Notes: generated from the sequence alone by a model not told the origin. Shown: positions 8,566 to 18,454, numbered from the stretch's first letter. The stretch is 64,000 nt of DNA from Acidobacteriota bacterium (GCA_020637335.1 JACJWC010000013.1:105075-169074), one strand, 5' to 3'. Program-made: numbers and translations.

Positions 8566-10524
8566 TTAAGGCTTCGGGAAACCCAAACTGATATCCAGTT
8601 GGGCGGCTTCATCCATCCAGGCAAGAAAGGTTTTCAGCAAGGGCAACTCTTCTGCCTTGAGGATGTCTCGTTTTAGGACAATATCGCGACGTACCGCGAT
8701 CACGCCCTGCTGTTCTGCAGCTTGAAAGGTGACTTTGCCAACCTCATTCTCTTCGCTCCAATTTTGGGGACTCAACAGCTGAACGCCTTTAGGCGCCCGA
8801 ATTTGGGCCACATCCACCTGGTTCAAACACGAAGGCAATAGAATCGGTTGGCTGCGGGGTTCAGGGAAATGGTTGGGGAAGGAAATGGGAAAGGTTTGGC
8901 CCGGGAACGGGGCCAAATTGAGTCGTGCTGACTCGATATCAAAATGGGTCTGTGCTTTTACCACAATTTTGGGACTCTCATTGAGGGCGTTGGCCTGTAA
9001 GGCCTGGGTTTCCAAAATGTCCCAATAGGAAGCCAATCGGGCTTCCCATGAGTCCTCAATCCATTCGCGCTGTTCCTCGGGTGGCAGGCCAATCAAAGCG
9101 TAGCGAAAACGGGCCTCGATATTGCCGCCCCCGTATTCCTGGACTTGAAAGGCCGTTTGGCCATCTTGCTTTATGTCAAAAGCGTATTCCCGGACCCTGA
9201 AATGGCTGTTGGCGCCTTGGCGTGGAATGGAAACTATTTCGTATTTGAATTTATTGTTGGGATCGATCGCAATGGCGGTTCCGCCCTGGAAAACTGCCGG
9301 AAAGAAGCCGACGTTGTACTCGGCAAATTCCGGCATGACGGCCACATATTGGTCTTTTCGGTAACAAAAGAGCGGGTAGGATATATTTAACCCGTACGGA
9401 TTGAGTTGGCCGGGAAAAAAGGGATCATCCGTTGTGCCTGTGAAAAGTACTTCAAAATCCAGGTCCAGGTCCTTGGCGAATTGATAAAACAACAAACCGA
9501 TTTCGTACATGTCGCCGGTTCCGCGTTCAAATACACGGCTGGTTTGCTCTTTTTGGTCCAGGTACTTGTCGTTATGGCTGCGCAAGGCCACCTTTTTTTC
9601 ATACGGCATGCGGTCTTCCTGCTGGATCCGCAGGCGAAACTGTTCAGCGGCAAAGACCAGGCGCATAACCGGTTCAGCTGGTAATTGTTCCTTGACCGAC
9701 TTGACCCAGTCCCGATACTCACCCGATTTGGAGATACCGGTGCCGAACAGGTCCTTGATGTAGCTCGAACAGAAGTTCTTCCAGAACTCCTCTTCCTTAT
9801 TTCCGTAGTTGGGAAAGGTGTGATAGGCCAATAAATATGCAGCATTGCTATCGTAATACGACACGGCAAAAGGATGATCCAAATCGGGTAGGATGTTCTC
9901 AAATTGAATCATATCCACGCCTTTAATCTTGTCTTTGACTTGGCGCATAGGTGGAATTGCCCCGCTCCAGACAAAGCGGGGCGAGAGAAACGGATTGTCC
10001 GATCGGGTCGCGGTCGGATGAATGAAGAAGCTTTTTTTGTAGCAATAAAAATCGGAGGAAACCCAATATTGGCGAAAATGTTCGCGGGACGGTAAGCCGT
10101 TTTGGGCGCCTTCTGACCACATCAACTCGACGATGCAATCAGCGGTCAGACCGGGTGGAACCAGAACTTTGACCTTGGTCTTGCGATCGCTGTTCTTGAC
10201 TGCCAACTGTTCAATTAAATCCTCTTTGCCAAAGCGGGTTTCGGCGCCTGACCGGTCTATGACCCGGCCTTCCAATTTTGAAGCCCGACCGGAGAGCACA
10301 AAAGAATCGGCCGCACTTTTGCCGCGTTCACTGAAAATTCGGATTTTGAGGTAATGGTCGATATTAATCGAGTGGAAATGGATCTGCTCGTTAAGGATGG
10401 CGGCGTCGTAACACATCAAATCCGGATTAGGACCCACCTGCCATTCGGCTTGTGGAATATCCAATCCAAAAGGAATATCGGTATCCGAGCCCAAAACAAG
10501 TCCGAACATCAATAAAAACAACAT
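8566..10524 (-). CDS. DUF3857-like protein with degenerate transglutaminase domain
   Basis: This 652-residue exported protein has the same overall layout as its downstream neighbour: signal peptide, N-terminal beta domain, transglutaminase-like core, C-terminal beta domain. At the position where the neighbour has GDCKD, this protein reads GTGDMYE (Met at about residue 339), so the catalytic Cys is missing, and no FNH-type His motif follows. It should therefore be a non-enzymatic partner, perhaps a binding or regulatory subunit. The ATG at 10524 is preferred because GGGGAG lies seven bases upstream; a TTG five codons earlier is the only alternative. It is first in a two-gene operon. The relationship to its neighbour is inferred from layout and motif alignment by eye, not from a computed alignment. 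Confidence 0.75.
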   Translation of the reverse strand: MLFLLMFGLVLGSDTDIPFGLDIPQAEWQVGPNPDLMCYDAAILNEQIHFHSINIDHYLKIRIFSERGKSAADSFVLSGRASKLEGRVIDRSGAETRFGKEDLIEQLAVKNSDRKTKVKVLVPPGLTADCIVELMWSEGAQNGLPSREHFRQYWVSSDFYCYKKSFFIHPTATRSDNPFLSPRFVWSGAIPPMRQVKDKIKGVDMIQFENILPDLDHPFAVSYYDSNAAYLLAYHTFPNYGNKEEEFWKNFCSSYIKDLFGTGISKSGEYRDWVKSVKEQLPAEPVMRLVFAAEQFRLRIQQEDRMPYEKKVALRSHNDKYLDQKEQTSRVFERGTGDMYEIGLLFYQFAKDLDLDFEVLFTGTTDDPFFPGQLNPYGLNISYPLFCYRKDQYVAVMPEFAEYNVGFFPAVFQGGTAIAIDPNNKFKYEIVSIPRQGANSHFRVREYAFDIKQDGQTAFQVQEYGGGNIEARFRYALIGLPPEEQREWIEDSWEARLASYWDILETQALQANALNESPKIVVKAQTHFDIESARLNLAPFPGQTFPISFPNHFPEPRSQPILLPSCLNQVDVAQIRAPKGVQLLSPQNWSEENEVGKVTFQAAEQQGVIAVRRDIVLKRDILKAEELPLLKTFLAWMDEAAQLDISLGFPKP

Positions 10525-10662
10525 AACCCAACTCCCCAAAGCGGCGTTCGAAAAGCATCATACGTAAATTAGGGGCTGTTGAAAAGATTGAATGAGTCTG
10601 GAATTAAGAAAAAGTGAACCAATTTTTTGAGTAAAAAGCCACCAAGCGTCAGGCCTTAGGGT

Positions 10663-11160
10663 TTATGGAAAACTCGAATCCAAACTTTTCAGTTGGTTAC
10701 AAGCTCTAAACCCCCTGAAAAATGCGAAAAAGACCCAAAGGTGAAACAAAACGCCCAACCAACTCTCTGCAATCAGAAACAAAATGCCATCAATGGCATA
10801 AAGCACCATGCCAACCAAAAAGATCCAACCGATACCGCGAATTGCAAAAACACCCATGCCTGCAACCATGCCCGCAATGATCAAATTGATTACAAACCCC
10901 AATCCGCTTAAAAGGCTTGCGTTTGCGGATCCCTCGCTGATCAGCTTCATGATGGCGTCTACGTATTGGGTGATGGCCAATCCAAAAATAAACTGAATGT
11001 CCCCATCGGCTAAAAAAATGATGGAGTTAATTAATGACAGGCCTGCAAGCCAAAAAAACCAACGGCCGGATTGATTGATTTGGGTTTCGTGTTCTGCCCG
11101 AATTGCGAATTCTCCTGAATCGATAGGATCTGGCATTATTACATCTGAAGGCATGTTCAT
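10663..11160 (-). CDS. Small four-helix inner-membrane protein
   Basis: A 165-residue protein starting at ATG 11160 behind GAGGT. After a 30-residue polar N-terminus it has four hydrophobic segments (about residues 33-52, 57-75, 84-108 and 113-150, the last two closely spaced and possibly more than two helices). Small residues and aromatic-rich LFHLWVFFAFFRGF mark the end. No catalytic or binding motif is visible and no family is recognised with confidence. It appears monocistronic, separated by about 90-140 nt from both neighbours, which are on the same strand. Confidence 0.7.
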   Translation of the reverse strand: MNMPSDVIMPDPIDSGEFAIRAEHETQINQSGRWFFWLAGLSLINSIIFLADGDIQFIFGLAITQYVDAIMKLISEGSANASLLSGLGFVINLIIAGMVAGMGVFAIRGIGWIFLVGMVLYAIDGILFLIAESWLGVLFHLWVFFAFFRGFRACNQLKSLDSSFP

Positions 11161-11252
11161 GGTTTACCTCGTGCTGCGAATTCGCAATATTTTCACGCAG
11201 TCAATATACACGGAAAATTTGATTTGAAGAAAATAAAATATTGGAATTGTTT

Positions 11253-13427
11253 TTAAAAAGTTCGGCCGACGTAGAGGTAAACCTCATTGTCGTATTCTTC
11301 TGAAAAGCCCGTGGCGAAATAAACCGGGCCCATGACCGTATCGATACCGATGACCAAACTCAACGACGTCTTGAGGTCGCCCCAGTCCGCAACTTGGCTG
11401 TTGGACCACAAATTTCCTGCTTCAAGTGAACCGCCCACATAAATGCCATCGCCGAAGGCGGTGGGTAATTGAGCGATGCGGTAGAGATACACCACTGCCG
11501 AAGATGCACCGTAACGGCCGTTGATACTGTCGCGCTGGTAACCCGACAGGCGAAAGAGACCGCCGAGGTTTTGGGCTTCAGGACCTTCCGTATCCAAAGC
11601 CGAGAAATAATTGGAAAGGCTCAGAAGGGTATGGCGGCCATGCGTCGTTGCCAAGCCTAAAAAGCCGACTAGACGTTTGTACTCGCTTTCAGAACCCCAG
11701 GCTTCATTGGCATCGAAGTAATTGAGGGCAACAAAACTACCATGACGGGGAAAGTTCATATTGTCGAATTGGTCCCAAACCAATACGGCACTCAAGCCAG
11801 CGACATCCACGTCAAAGGACTCGCCTTGATTGGGACCGGTTTGTGGTTCAAGGGTGGATCGGGTAAAAGCGGGCCCGATCCGAATGGCGCCAAATCGATC
11901 AAATTGATAACCCAAGGAGAGCACTGCGGAACCGGTATCAATACGGTAGGGTGCAAACAACCCTGCACTCTGTTCAAAGTATCCATCGGCCGTCTGGGAA
12001 AGAACGGATACAGCCGCGAACCAGGTCTCCGCGCGGCTGAGCGGTTGGTAAAATTCGGCCTGAAGGCTGGGTGATTCACCGAGTTGGGCGGTTAATTTCA
12101 ACTCCGCACGAAGCCGGTTCAGTTGCGTCATGTTGTAACTGGCCAGGAAATCGAAGCTGCTGTCGCCGGCAAAGTCGGCGAATAAATTTGTACCAAATCG
12201 CAGGTAATTGGGACCCCAATCTTTTTCCTGGGCCTCAAGAAGTAAATCGCAATCATCGCCTTCGCGATTCAGGCTGAAATCGACCCTTTGATAGTCGCCG
12301 AGTTCGTAGAGGTGTTGCAGGTTAGTGCGAATACGTTCCAAATCAAACGCATCACCGGGTCGAATGTTGACGTGCTGAAACAAATGGTCCGCTTGGTCTT
12401 CGGCGGACTGAACAATTTGGACGGAGCGAAAGGTGTTCAATTGGGGATGTGGTCGGCGGATTTTTTCCAGGTGTGCTTGGTATTCCCCGGCGGGCACGCT
12501 GAGCCGGCTCAGGTCTGCTCTCATTTTTAAAGCGGCCTCAATGCCGAGCGGCACCATTTCGGGTCCGCGCTCAAATTCAGATGAACCGAATCCTTGCAGT
12601 TCGGGACGAATGATGACGTTGGCCATGGACAACGATTTCTGGACATTGGTGCGGATTTGCATGCCGATCATTTGATTGGTGATGCGAGAAATGGAGTTGA
12701 GCTGATTTTGCTCAAAAAGCGGTTCGCCCACATCCACGGCAATGACTATATCGGCGCCCATGTCCAACGCCTCCTGAACGGGCAGGTTCTCAACCAATCC
12801 ACCATCGACCAGCAGAAACCCATTGATCTGGATGGGGGCGAAAACGCCTGGAATCGACATACTGGCCCTTACCGCCCGCGCCAGATCGCCGTGATCCAAC
12901 ACCACCTTTTCGCCGCGCTCAATATCAGTCGCCACGGCACAAAAAGGAATGGCCAGTTGATGAAAATCTTCGGTCCCAACGGCGCGAATCAGCAGAGATT
13001 GCAGGACAAAGCTCAGTTTTTGGCCCTGGACCAGGCCGGACGGCGATTGGAACTTACCGTGGTTAAAACCCAACTCAAAGCGGGTCAAGTAGGTTTGGTC
13101 GTCCACCTTACGTCGATAAGCCAGATCTTTGCGCGGCGGTCGGTCATCAAAAATATCGCGCCAATCGGTTTGGGCCAGGGCCTGTTCAATTTCTTGTGGC
13201 GAGAGCCCGGTCGCATAGGCGGCGCCGACAATCGCACCCATGCTGGTACCGGTCACCATATGGACAGGAATGCGCATTTCTTCCAGGGCCTTTAACACCC
13301 CGATATGAGCACTGCCGCGGGCGCCGCCACCACTCAGCACCAAAGCGATGCGCGGCGATTCCTGGGCCCAGATCCCTAAACTGCAGGCCAAACTCAAAAT
13401 GATTAACCCAGTGCGACAACCAGCCAC
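11253..13427 (-). CDS. PlpD-like patatin phospholipase with POTRA and outer-membrane barrel
   Basis: The start is the GTG at 13427, which sits five bases after AGGAGG and opens a signal peptide; the longer frame has no such site. The 724-residue product begins with a patatin domain carrying the oxyanion glycines GGGARG (residues 33-38), nucleophile GTSMG (Ser62) and DGG (Asp208). A POTRA-like segment follows at about 335-410 (HVNIRPGDAFDLERIRTNLQHLYELGDYQRVDF in part), then a C-terminal Omp85-type beta-barrel ending in an aromatic residue (GRTF). This is the type Vd (PlpD) arrangement, in which the barrel exports its own lipase domain. Expected activity is phospholipase A, on the surface or released. 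It appears monocistronic. Confidence 0.92.
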   Translation of the reverse strand: MAGCRTGLIILSLACSLGIWAQESPRIALVLSGGGARGSAHIGVLKALEEMRIPVHMVTGTSMGAIVGAAYATGLSPQEIEQALAQTDWRDIFDDRPPRKDLAYRRKVDDQTYLTRFELGFNHGKFQSPSGLVQGQKLSFVLQSLLIRAVGTEDFHQLAIPFCAVATDIERGEKVVLDHGDLARAVRASMSIPGVFAPIQINGFLLVDGGLVENLPVQEALDMGADIVIAVDVGEPLFEQNQLNSISRITNQMIGMQIRTNVQKSLSMANVIIRPELQGFGSSEFERGPEMVPLGIEAALKMRADLSRLSVPAGEYQAHLEKIRRPHPQLNTFRSVQIVQSAEDQADHLFQHVNIRPGDAFDLERIRTNLQHLYELGDYQRVDFSLNREGDDCDLLLEAQEKDWGPNYLRFGTNLFADFAGDSSFDFLASYNMTQLNRLRAELKLTAQLGESPSLQAEFYQPLSRAETWFAAVSVLSQTADGYFEQSAGLFAPYRIDTGSAVLSLGYQFDRFGAIRIGPAFTRSTLEPQTGPNQGESFDVDVAGLSAVLVWDQFDNMNFPRHGSFVALNYFDANEAWGSESEYKRLVGFLGLATTHGRHTLLSLSNYFSALDTEGPEAQNLGGLFRLSGYQRDSINGRYGASSAVVYLYRIAQLPTAFGDGIYVGGSLEAGNLWSNSQVADWGDLKTSLSLVIGIDTVMGPVYFATGFSEEYDNEVYLYVGRTF

Positions 13428-13989
13428 GCCATCCTCCTGTTTTCCGCATTCAAGCACGAAACCCAATCCTCTAAACGGCTTTTTTTAGGATTGACGCTGC
13501 AAGCTTCAGGTAGCAGGCCGGATTTCTATGGGTTGCAACCGGCCTTAAGCTTCATGGCGATAGCAGCAGGCTGAATCGGCTAGAAATCAGCCAGAATCCG
13601 GTTGCTCCAGCCAGCCCCGAATGGAGCCGAGCAGATCTTTTGGTTTCGCATGCAGTTTGGACTTATTTTAGAGATCAATAGCCTGATCGAACTCGGAGTC
13701 TCCGGCTCTTCCCCAGAAAGTGGGCCTGGCTGCGCCCGCAGGGCGACAGGTCAGAACCCAGGGTGACAAGCGCAGCGCGGAACCCTGGGAAAGGCGGCCT
13801 CAAGAGGTCAGAGCCCGCAAGGGCGACAGGGTTTGGTCGGTGATTTTCTCATAGATAAAAGTTTCGGCTGGCTCCCTTTTGCCCAGCCGGGCAGATCTCA
13901 ATATTTGTCCAAACTCCAGCCAGCCCAGAAGGGAGCCGAACGGGAAAGGTCCCCAGTCAGTACCGCGACTGAGCGAAAATCAACGCGTT
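13428..13989. other. Repeat-rich intergenic region
   Basis: About 560 nt with no supportable gene. It holds two related direct copies of a CCAGCCAGCCC-GAA-GGAGCCGA motif (13607-13637 and 13916-13941). An inverted match to the second copy lies at 13870-13881 (GGCTCCCTTTTG). Two GC-rich units read CGCA(A)GGGCGACAGG (about 13738-13750 and 13818-13830), and the palindrome is described separately. It looks like an accumulation of dispersed intergenic repeats rather than decayed coding sequence. Confidence 0.5.
13757..13789. repeat. Palindromic REP-like element, CCCAGGGT arms
   Basis: Perfect 8-bp arms CCCAGGGT (13757-13764) and ACCCTGGG (13782-13789) flank a 17-nt GC-rich loop. There is no T-run, so it is not an obvious terminator. 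The arms resemble those of the palindrome at 24008-24061. Confidence 0.55.
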
Positions 13990-16020
13990 TCAGGCGGAAT
14001 CTGGACGGTCATCCGTTTTTGCTGGCTGATTGGGTTCGGGATCGGCATGGCTTGCGTCTAGATAAAAGAATGCCGATTCGATTTGTTCGTGGCTACCGAC
14101 CAGAACCAGGGTATCGCCAGGCTCAATGGTCATTTCGGAAGGTGGGTTGGGGTAGGGTACTTCGCCTTTAACAATTGCAATCACTGATGCCCCCGTTTTG
14201 GCCCTGAGGCCGGTTTCCAGGAGCGTTTTGCCGACCACCAAGTGATTGCTGCGCACCATAAAAATATCCGTTGTTCCGGTTGCCAACACTTCCAAAATGC
14301 GTTTAGAGATGGTCGTCGGCACATTGACCGCGCGCAGCATCTGATAGCCGTCTTCGCGCAGCAATTTGGATTGCGAGCGGATCAGGCTGCGCGGGATATG
14401 TAAATGGGTCATGACCGAGGAAACCAATTCGATCGAGGATTCAAATTCCTCGGCAATAACAGCATCTGCGCCGCGTCTGCGCAAGGTCTCTATTTCGTGA
14501 AAAAAACGGGTACGACAAATGACAACGATATGCGGATTGTGTTTCTTGGCTTGAGCAATGATTTTCAAGGTCGCACGCGTATCGGAAATGACCGTGACCA
14601 GAATGGGGATTTGGTCGATGCCATGGGCCTCCAGAATCTCCAAACGGGTTGCATCGCCAAATTGGATTGGTTCGCCTTTTTCGCGATAGGTCCGAACCCG
14701 ATTGGGATCCAAATCCAAAATTCGGTAATGGATGCCGGCGCTTTTGAGCACACGCGCCAAGTGTTTGCCGTTTAATCCAAAACCGACGACCAAGACCTGA
14801 GGTACTTTGCGGCTAACTGGGGCATCTGGATCAGCCGAATAGGTTTTGCGGCTCAAGAGTTTGTCCAGCCGTTCGCCCACCGGGTGGGAGGCCTGAATTA
14901 GGAGTGGGGTCAAAATTAAGCTCAATAACGTTACACTGATCGCGTATTGGTAATGCGTTTCGCTCAGGAAACTTAAGCGGTGACTGGTTTGGATCAAAAC
15001 AAACGAGAACTCGCCAATTTGAGCCAAAGCCAGGCTACCGGCCATGCTAATCCGCAACGGTAACCCCAGCGGAAGGCAGGCAAGCGTGATGGTAGCGAAC
15101 TTAATCAGCAAAACCAGCAGGGTCAAGCCGACGATCATAGGGAAGTGGTTCAGGCTGAATTCCAGTTGGACCAGCATGCCGATGGCCATAAAAAATAAGC
15201 TGGTGAACAGGGTTCGAAAGGGTAATGCCTCCGCCTCAATTTGGGCCCGATACTCGGAATTGCCCAACAACATGCCCATTAAGAAAGCGCCCATGCCCAT
15301 AGAAAAGCCGAGTTTTTCGGTGAATCCGGCTGCGCCCAAACACAGGGCGATACTGCTCAGCAACAACACTTCGCGCATGCCGGAATTGACGAGCAGGCGT
15401 AAGATCCGCGGCAGGAGCCAATGCATGGCCCAAACCGATCCGACCAAAGCCAGCATGCCCAACCCCAATTTAGGCAAAAGCGCTGCGTTTCCCTGCGGGT
15501 TGGGGTCCGCTAATAACTGAACCACTATCAAAAAGGGAACGACCAGGAAATCCTGAAAAATGAGCAGGGCCAAGGCCAGACGTGCTTGTGGCGTTTCGCT
15601 TTCTTTGCGGTCTGCATAGATCTTCAATACCAGTGCGGTTGAACTGAGCGAAACGATAAGCGCAAAGAGTAATGCTGTTTGCCAATCAAAACCGGAAAAA
15701 TAACTAACCAGCCAGGTCAAACCGCCAGTGGCCAAAATTTGCAGCGGGCCACCTACCAAGAAAGCACGTTTGAGATGCTTGATATGCTCAAGCGACAATT
15801 CCAATCCAATGATAAAAAGCAGGGTTACCACACCGAGTTCAGCGATGTGTTGCACGTTTTCCGGTTCAGAAACCAAGCCCAATCCGGAAGGACCGACCAA
15901 CATACCGGCCAGCAAAAAGCCAATAACGCTGGGGATGCGCAGGCGTTGCGAGAGGGTGATCACAACCAGTGAACCCGTCAGCAAAACGACCAAATCGGCC
16001 AGAAATGGCATGGCGTGCAT
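13990..16020 (-). CDS. CPA2-family cation:proton antiporter with TrkA-N and TrkA-C domains
   Basis: The 676-residue protein has an Na+/H+ exchanger domain of about 12 helices (residues 5-385) with typical family motifs (LLAGMLVGPSGLG, FIIGLELSLEHIKHLKRAF). A TrkA-N NAD-binding domain follows with VVGFGLNGKHLAR at about 408 and LDLDPNRV, where an acidic residue ends the second strand. A TrkA-C domain lies at about 580-650 (VVGKTLLETGLRAKTGASVIAIVKG). This is the KefB/KefC-like or YbaL-like layout, exchanging K+ or Na+ for protons across the inner membrane under nucleotide control. Specificity cannot be read from sequence and no KefF-like partner lies nearby. The start may be M1 or M4; GAGAGGG lies just upstream. 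It is divergent from the adjoining TonB receptor. Confidence 0.9.
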   Translation of the reverse strand: MHAMPFLADLVVLLTGSLVVITLSQRLRIPSVIGFLLAGMLVGPSGLGLVSEPENVQHIAELGVVTLLFIIGLELSLEHIKHLKRAFLVGGPLQILATGGLTWLVSYFSGFDWQTALLFALIVSLSSTALVLKIYADRKESETPQARLALALLIFQDFLVVPFLIVVQLLADPNPQGNAALLPKLGLGMLALVGSVWAMHWLLPRILRLLVNSGMREVLLLSSIALCLGAAGFTEKLGFSMGMGAFLMGMLLGNSEYRAQIEAEALPFRTLFTSLFFMAIGMLVQLEFSLNHFPMIVGLTLLVLLIKFATITLACLPLGLPLRISMAGSLALAQIGEFSFVLIQTSHRLSFLSETHYQYAISVTLLSLILTPLLIQASHPVGERLDKLLSRKTYSADPDAPVSRKVPQVLVVGFGLNGKHLARVLKSAGIHYRILDLDPNRVRTYREKGEPIQFGDATRLEILEAHGIDQIPILVTVISDTRATLKIIAQAKKHNPHIVVICRTRFFHEIETLRRRGADAVIAEEFESSIELVSSVMTHLHIPRSLIRSQSKLLREDGYQMLRAVNVPTTISKRILEVLATGTTDIFMVRSNHLVVGKTLLETGLRAKTGASVIAIVKGEVPYPNPPSEMTIEPGDTLVLVGSHEQIESAFFYLDASHADPEPNQPAKTDDRPDSA

Positions 16021-16160
16021 AAAACCCTCTCAATAAATGTCTTGTTCTAATAATGACGCCCAATTTCTTCCGCTGCCCAGGAAGAATGCTCGTGAGGCTT
16101 GGACTCAATAATTTCCCTTTTCGGTCGAAAAGATTCTTATCTCAACTGCTGGTCAAGGCA

Positions 16161-18329
16161 ATGAAATCAAAACTCCTACTCCTGGGCACATTCTACCTTG
16201 CTGGGTTATGTCTGTTGGCCCAAGAGAAGGACGATCTCTTGAGCTTGGATTTGGAAAGCCTCCTGAATATTGCCGTTACAAGTGCAAGTAAGTCCAGTGA
16301 AACAGCACGTCTAGCGCCCAGTGTCATTCACGTCATGCGCGACCCGCAACACAGCGCGTTTGGGTATCAGAGCATCAATGACATTCTTTACAGCCTGCCC
16401 GGTTTTGGGCCGGGCCAAGACTTCGATCGAGCGACTGTTCCCACCCGCGGTGTTTTTGATAGCTGGGCCGGCAGCCATTTACTCATGCTGATCGATGGGA
16501 TTCCAATTAATGACAACTTATATGGCACTGCCTACACCTGGGAAATCACCCCACTTTTCCTGGCCAAAACCTTGGAAATCATTCGCGGACCGGGTTCGGC
16601 CTTGTATGGCTCCAACGCGATGAATGGCGTGATCCAAATGAATTCGCCGACTGCTGACGCGCTGGCTGGTCAGATCCATTTCGGCGTTGAATCGGGTCAA
16701 AACCAAACCTTTCAGCTCCAGGTTTTGGCTGGCCAAGACTTTAACTGGCTGGACGCTGTTTTTGGTTTTGCCGCTCGCGAAACGGATGGCGTTTCCTATC
16801 CATCTTTGGATGGTTCCGGTCGACTGGATGCGGATGGGCAATTACAGGCGTATCCGTTGCGCGATGATCAAGCACATCAGTATTTTTGGTTCAAACTCGC
16901 CTTCCAACACAAACTTAAAGGTCTGGAATTTCAGTTTCATCACCAGGAGTGGGATTTTCAGACTGGTCATGGCTGGCTGTGGTGGATCCCCGATTTTCGC
17001 GAGAACATGCAAGAGCAGCGACAACTCGCTTCTTTGCGCTATCGACGCGGCAGTCAAATCAAAACCGAATGGGTGTTGCGCTTCCAAAACCATGAAATCC
17101 AATGGAATCAGCGCTATTTCCCCAATGGCGCCTTTGATGATTATTACCCGGCCGGTTTGTGGGAGTACCTGGATACCAACGCACAGGATTGGTTCGCCCG
17201 AGTTCAAGCATCCCAATCATTTGCAGCAGATCAACAATGGCTCTTGGGCTGGGAGAGTGTGCGGTTCTTGTACAATGGCGATCACAGCCACACCAGCAAC
17301 GTCGATCTCGATGACCCGCTTTACCCGCCATTCCCCCAAAATCAGACCCAGTCCTTAGGGCCTTGGTTGGATTACATCTTGGATCGGCCATTACAAAACC
17401 AAGCGTTGTTTGTGCAGTATGTTTCCGGGAGCCTGTGGGGCCGTCTGAAGGCGACGTTGGGCTTGCGTTGGGACGAACTCATAGTGGATTACCAGGCGAT
17501 CGATCAACCGGGCCAACCGGACAAACACCGCAGTTTTGCCAAGCTCTCTCCGCGCTTTGCACTGGTCGGTCAACTGGGTTCAAAAGGCGTCTTTAAACTC
17601 CTGGCCGGGCGCGCTTTTCGCACGCCTCTGCCAACCGAATTGGCAGGCGCTCACACCTTTTCGTTGGCTTCCAATATCGAGCAATTGCAGGCTGAGTGGG
17701 TGGAATCATTGGAGTTGGCCTATGAGCACCGGCTGGGCCAAGCGTGGGTCCTGCGCAACAATGTGTTTTTAAATCGGTTTGCCAATCAGATCGCCTATTC
17801 CACAGCCGCCAATAATCTGAGTACCAATATCCTCAGCCAAAAACATTGGGGCTTGGAAGGGGAGCTGCGCTTCCAAAAAGGGTTACAGGAGGGCTATTTC
17901 AATGCGAGTTGGGTGGATCGTTTAGACGAAACGGCCCTGGACGGTTCAATAAAAGAGCAGGCCCAACTCACCTGGGACAGTCCCTGGAAACTCAATGCCG
18001 GTTACAGCCGCACCAGCGGATCCTGGCGCTTGGGCGGTCAAGCGCATTACCAGGCTGGGATACGCAGAAGAGATCAAGATGTAGGAACCCAAGCGCTGAT
18101 TTTCAGCGATGGCATTGTGGTCGATTTGGATAGCTATCGCCGGCGTGAAATGGGCGGCTGGCTGCGCATCGATGGTCAGATCAGTTACGTCTTGGGTCGG
18201 CACGTCGAACTGAAATTGCGTGTTCACAACCTACTCGACCGCGACTACGCCTTAATCAAAACGGGACCCTACCCCTTCGACTACCAACAAGCAGGCCGCC
18301 AACTCTTCCTGGGTTTCCATCTCCAGTAA
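16161..18329 (+). CDS. TonB-dependent outer-membrane receptor
   Basis: The 722-residue receptor is placed at the ATG 16161, where a signal peptide with a basic start (MKSKLLLLG) begins; the frame runs open 36 codons upstream without one. After cleavage near LLAQ comes a SLESLLNIAVTSASKSSE segment like the N-terminus of many TonB receptors. A plug domain follows (about residues 40-170: YQSINDILYSLPG, PTRGVFDSW, MLIDGIPIND, IRGPGSALYGSNAMNGVI). The rest is a 22-strand-type barrel ending in FLGFHLQ with the terminal aromatic pattern. It imports an unknown large ligand such as a siderophore, cobamide or saccharide. No TonB/ExbBD or regulator is adjacent. Confidence 0.92.
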   Translation: MKSKLLLLGTFYLAGLCLLAQEKDDLLSLDLESLLNIAVTSASKSSETARLAPSVIHVMRDPQHSAFGYQSINDILYSLPGFGPGQDFDRATVPTRGVFDSWAGSHLLMLIDGIPINDNLYGTAYTWEITPLFLAKTLEIIRGPGSALYGSNAMNGVIQMNSPTADALAGQIHFGVESGQNQTFQLQVLAGQDFNWLDAVFGFAARETDGVSYPSLDGSGRLDADGQLQAYPLRDDQAHQYFWFKLAFQHKLKGLEFQFHHQEWDFQTGHGWLWWIPDFRENMQEQRQLASLRYRRGSQIKTEWVLRFQNHEIQWNQRYFPNGAFDDYYPAGLWEYLDTNAQDWFARVQASQSFAADQQWLLGWESVRFLYNGDHSHTSNVDLDDPLYPPFPQNQTQSLGPWLDYILDRPLQNQALFVQYVSGSLWGRLKATLGLRWDELIVDYQAIDQPGQPDKHRSFAKLSPRFALVGQLGSKGVFKLLAGRAFRTPLPTELAGAHTFSLASNIEQLQAEWVESLELAYEHRLGQAWVLRNNVFLNRFANQIAYSTAANNLSTNILSQKHWGLEGELRFQKGLQEGYFNASWVDRLDETALDGSIKEQAQLTWDSPWKLNAGYSRTSGSWRLGGQAHYQAGIRRRDQDVGTQALIFSDGIVVDLDSYRRREMGGWLRIDGQISYVLGRHVELKLRVHNLLDRDYALIKTGPYPFDYQQAGRQLFLGFHLQ

Positions 18330-18426
18330 GAGCATGGACGCTTTGCTCTGGTCGATCAAAAAGGCCTGCGCCCGTTGCTGAACCGAATAAAACCAGTCAA
18401 GGTTTGTTGGGATTTTCAAAAATCAG

Positions 18427-18454
18427 TTGCATTTGAATTTGGTTACTCTATAGG
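18427..18454 (+). promoter_or_regulatory. Possible sigma70-type promoter of the pilus-like operon
   Basis: TTGCAT (18427-18432) and TATAGG (18449-18454) are separated by 16 nt and lie 25 nt before the start of the GspF-like gene. The match is reasonable but not proof. Confidence 0.4.

Noticed and set aside
12594..13295. A 233-codon plus-strand frame opposite the patatin gene
   Set aside because: It is the shadow of a well-supported gene on the other strand, with no motif or RBS.
13428..13989. A decayed gene or CRISPR-like array in the repeat-rich gap
   Set aside because: The repeats are few and irregularly spaced, with no unique spacers of constant length and no cas genes.
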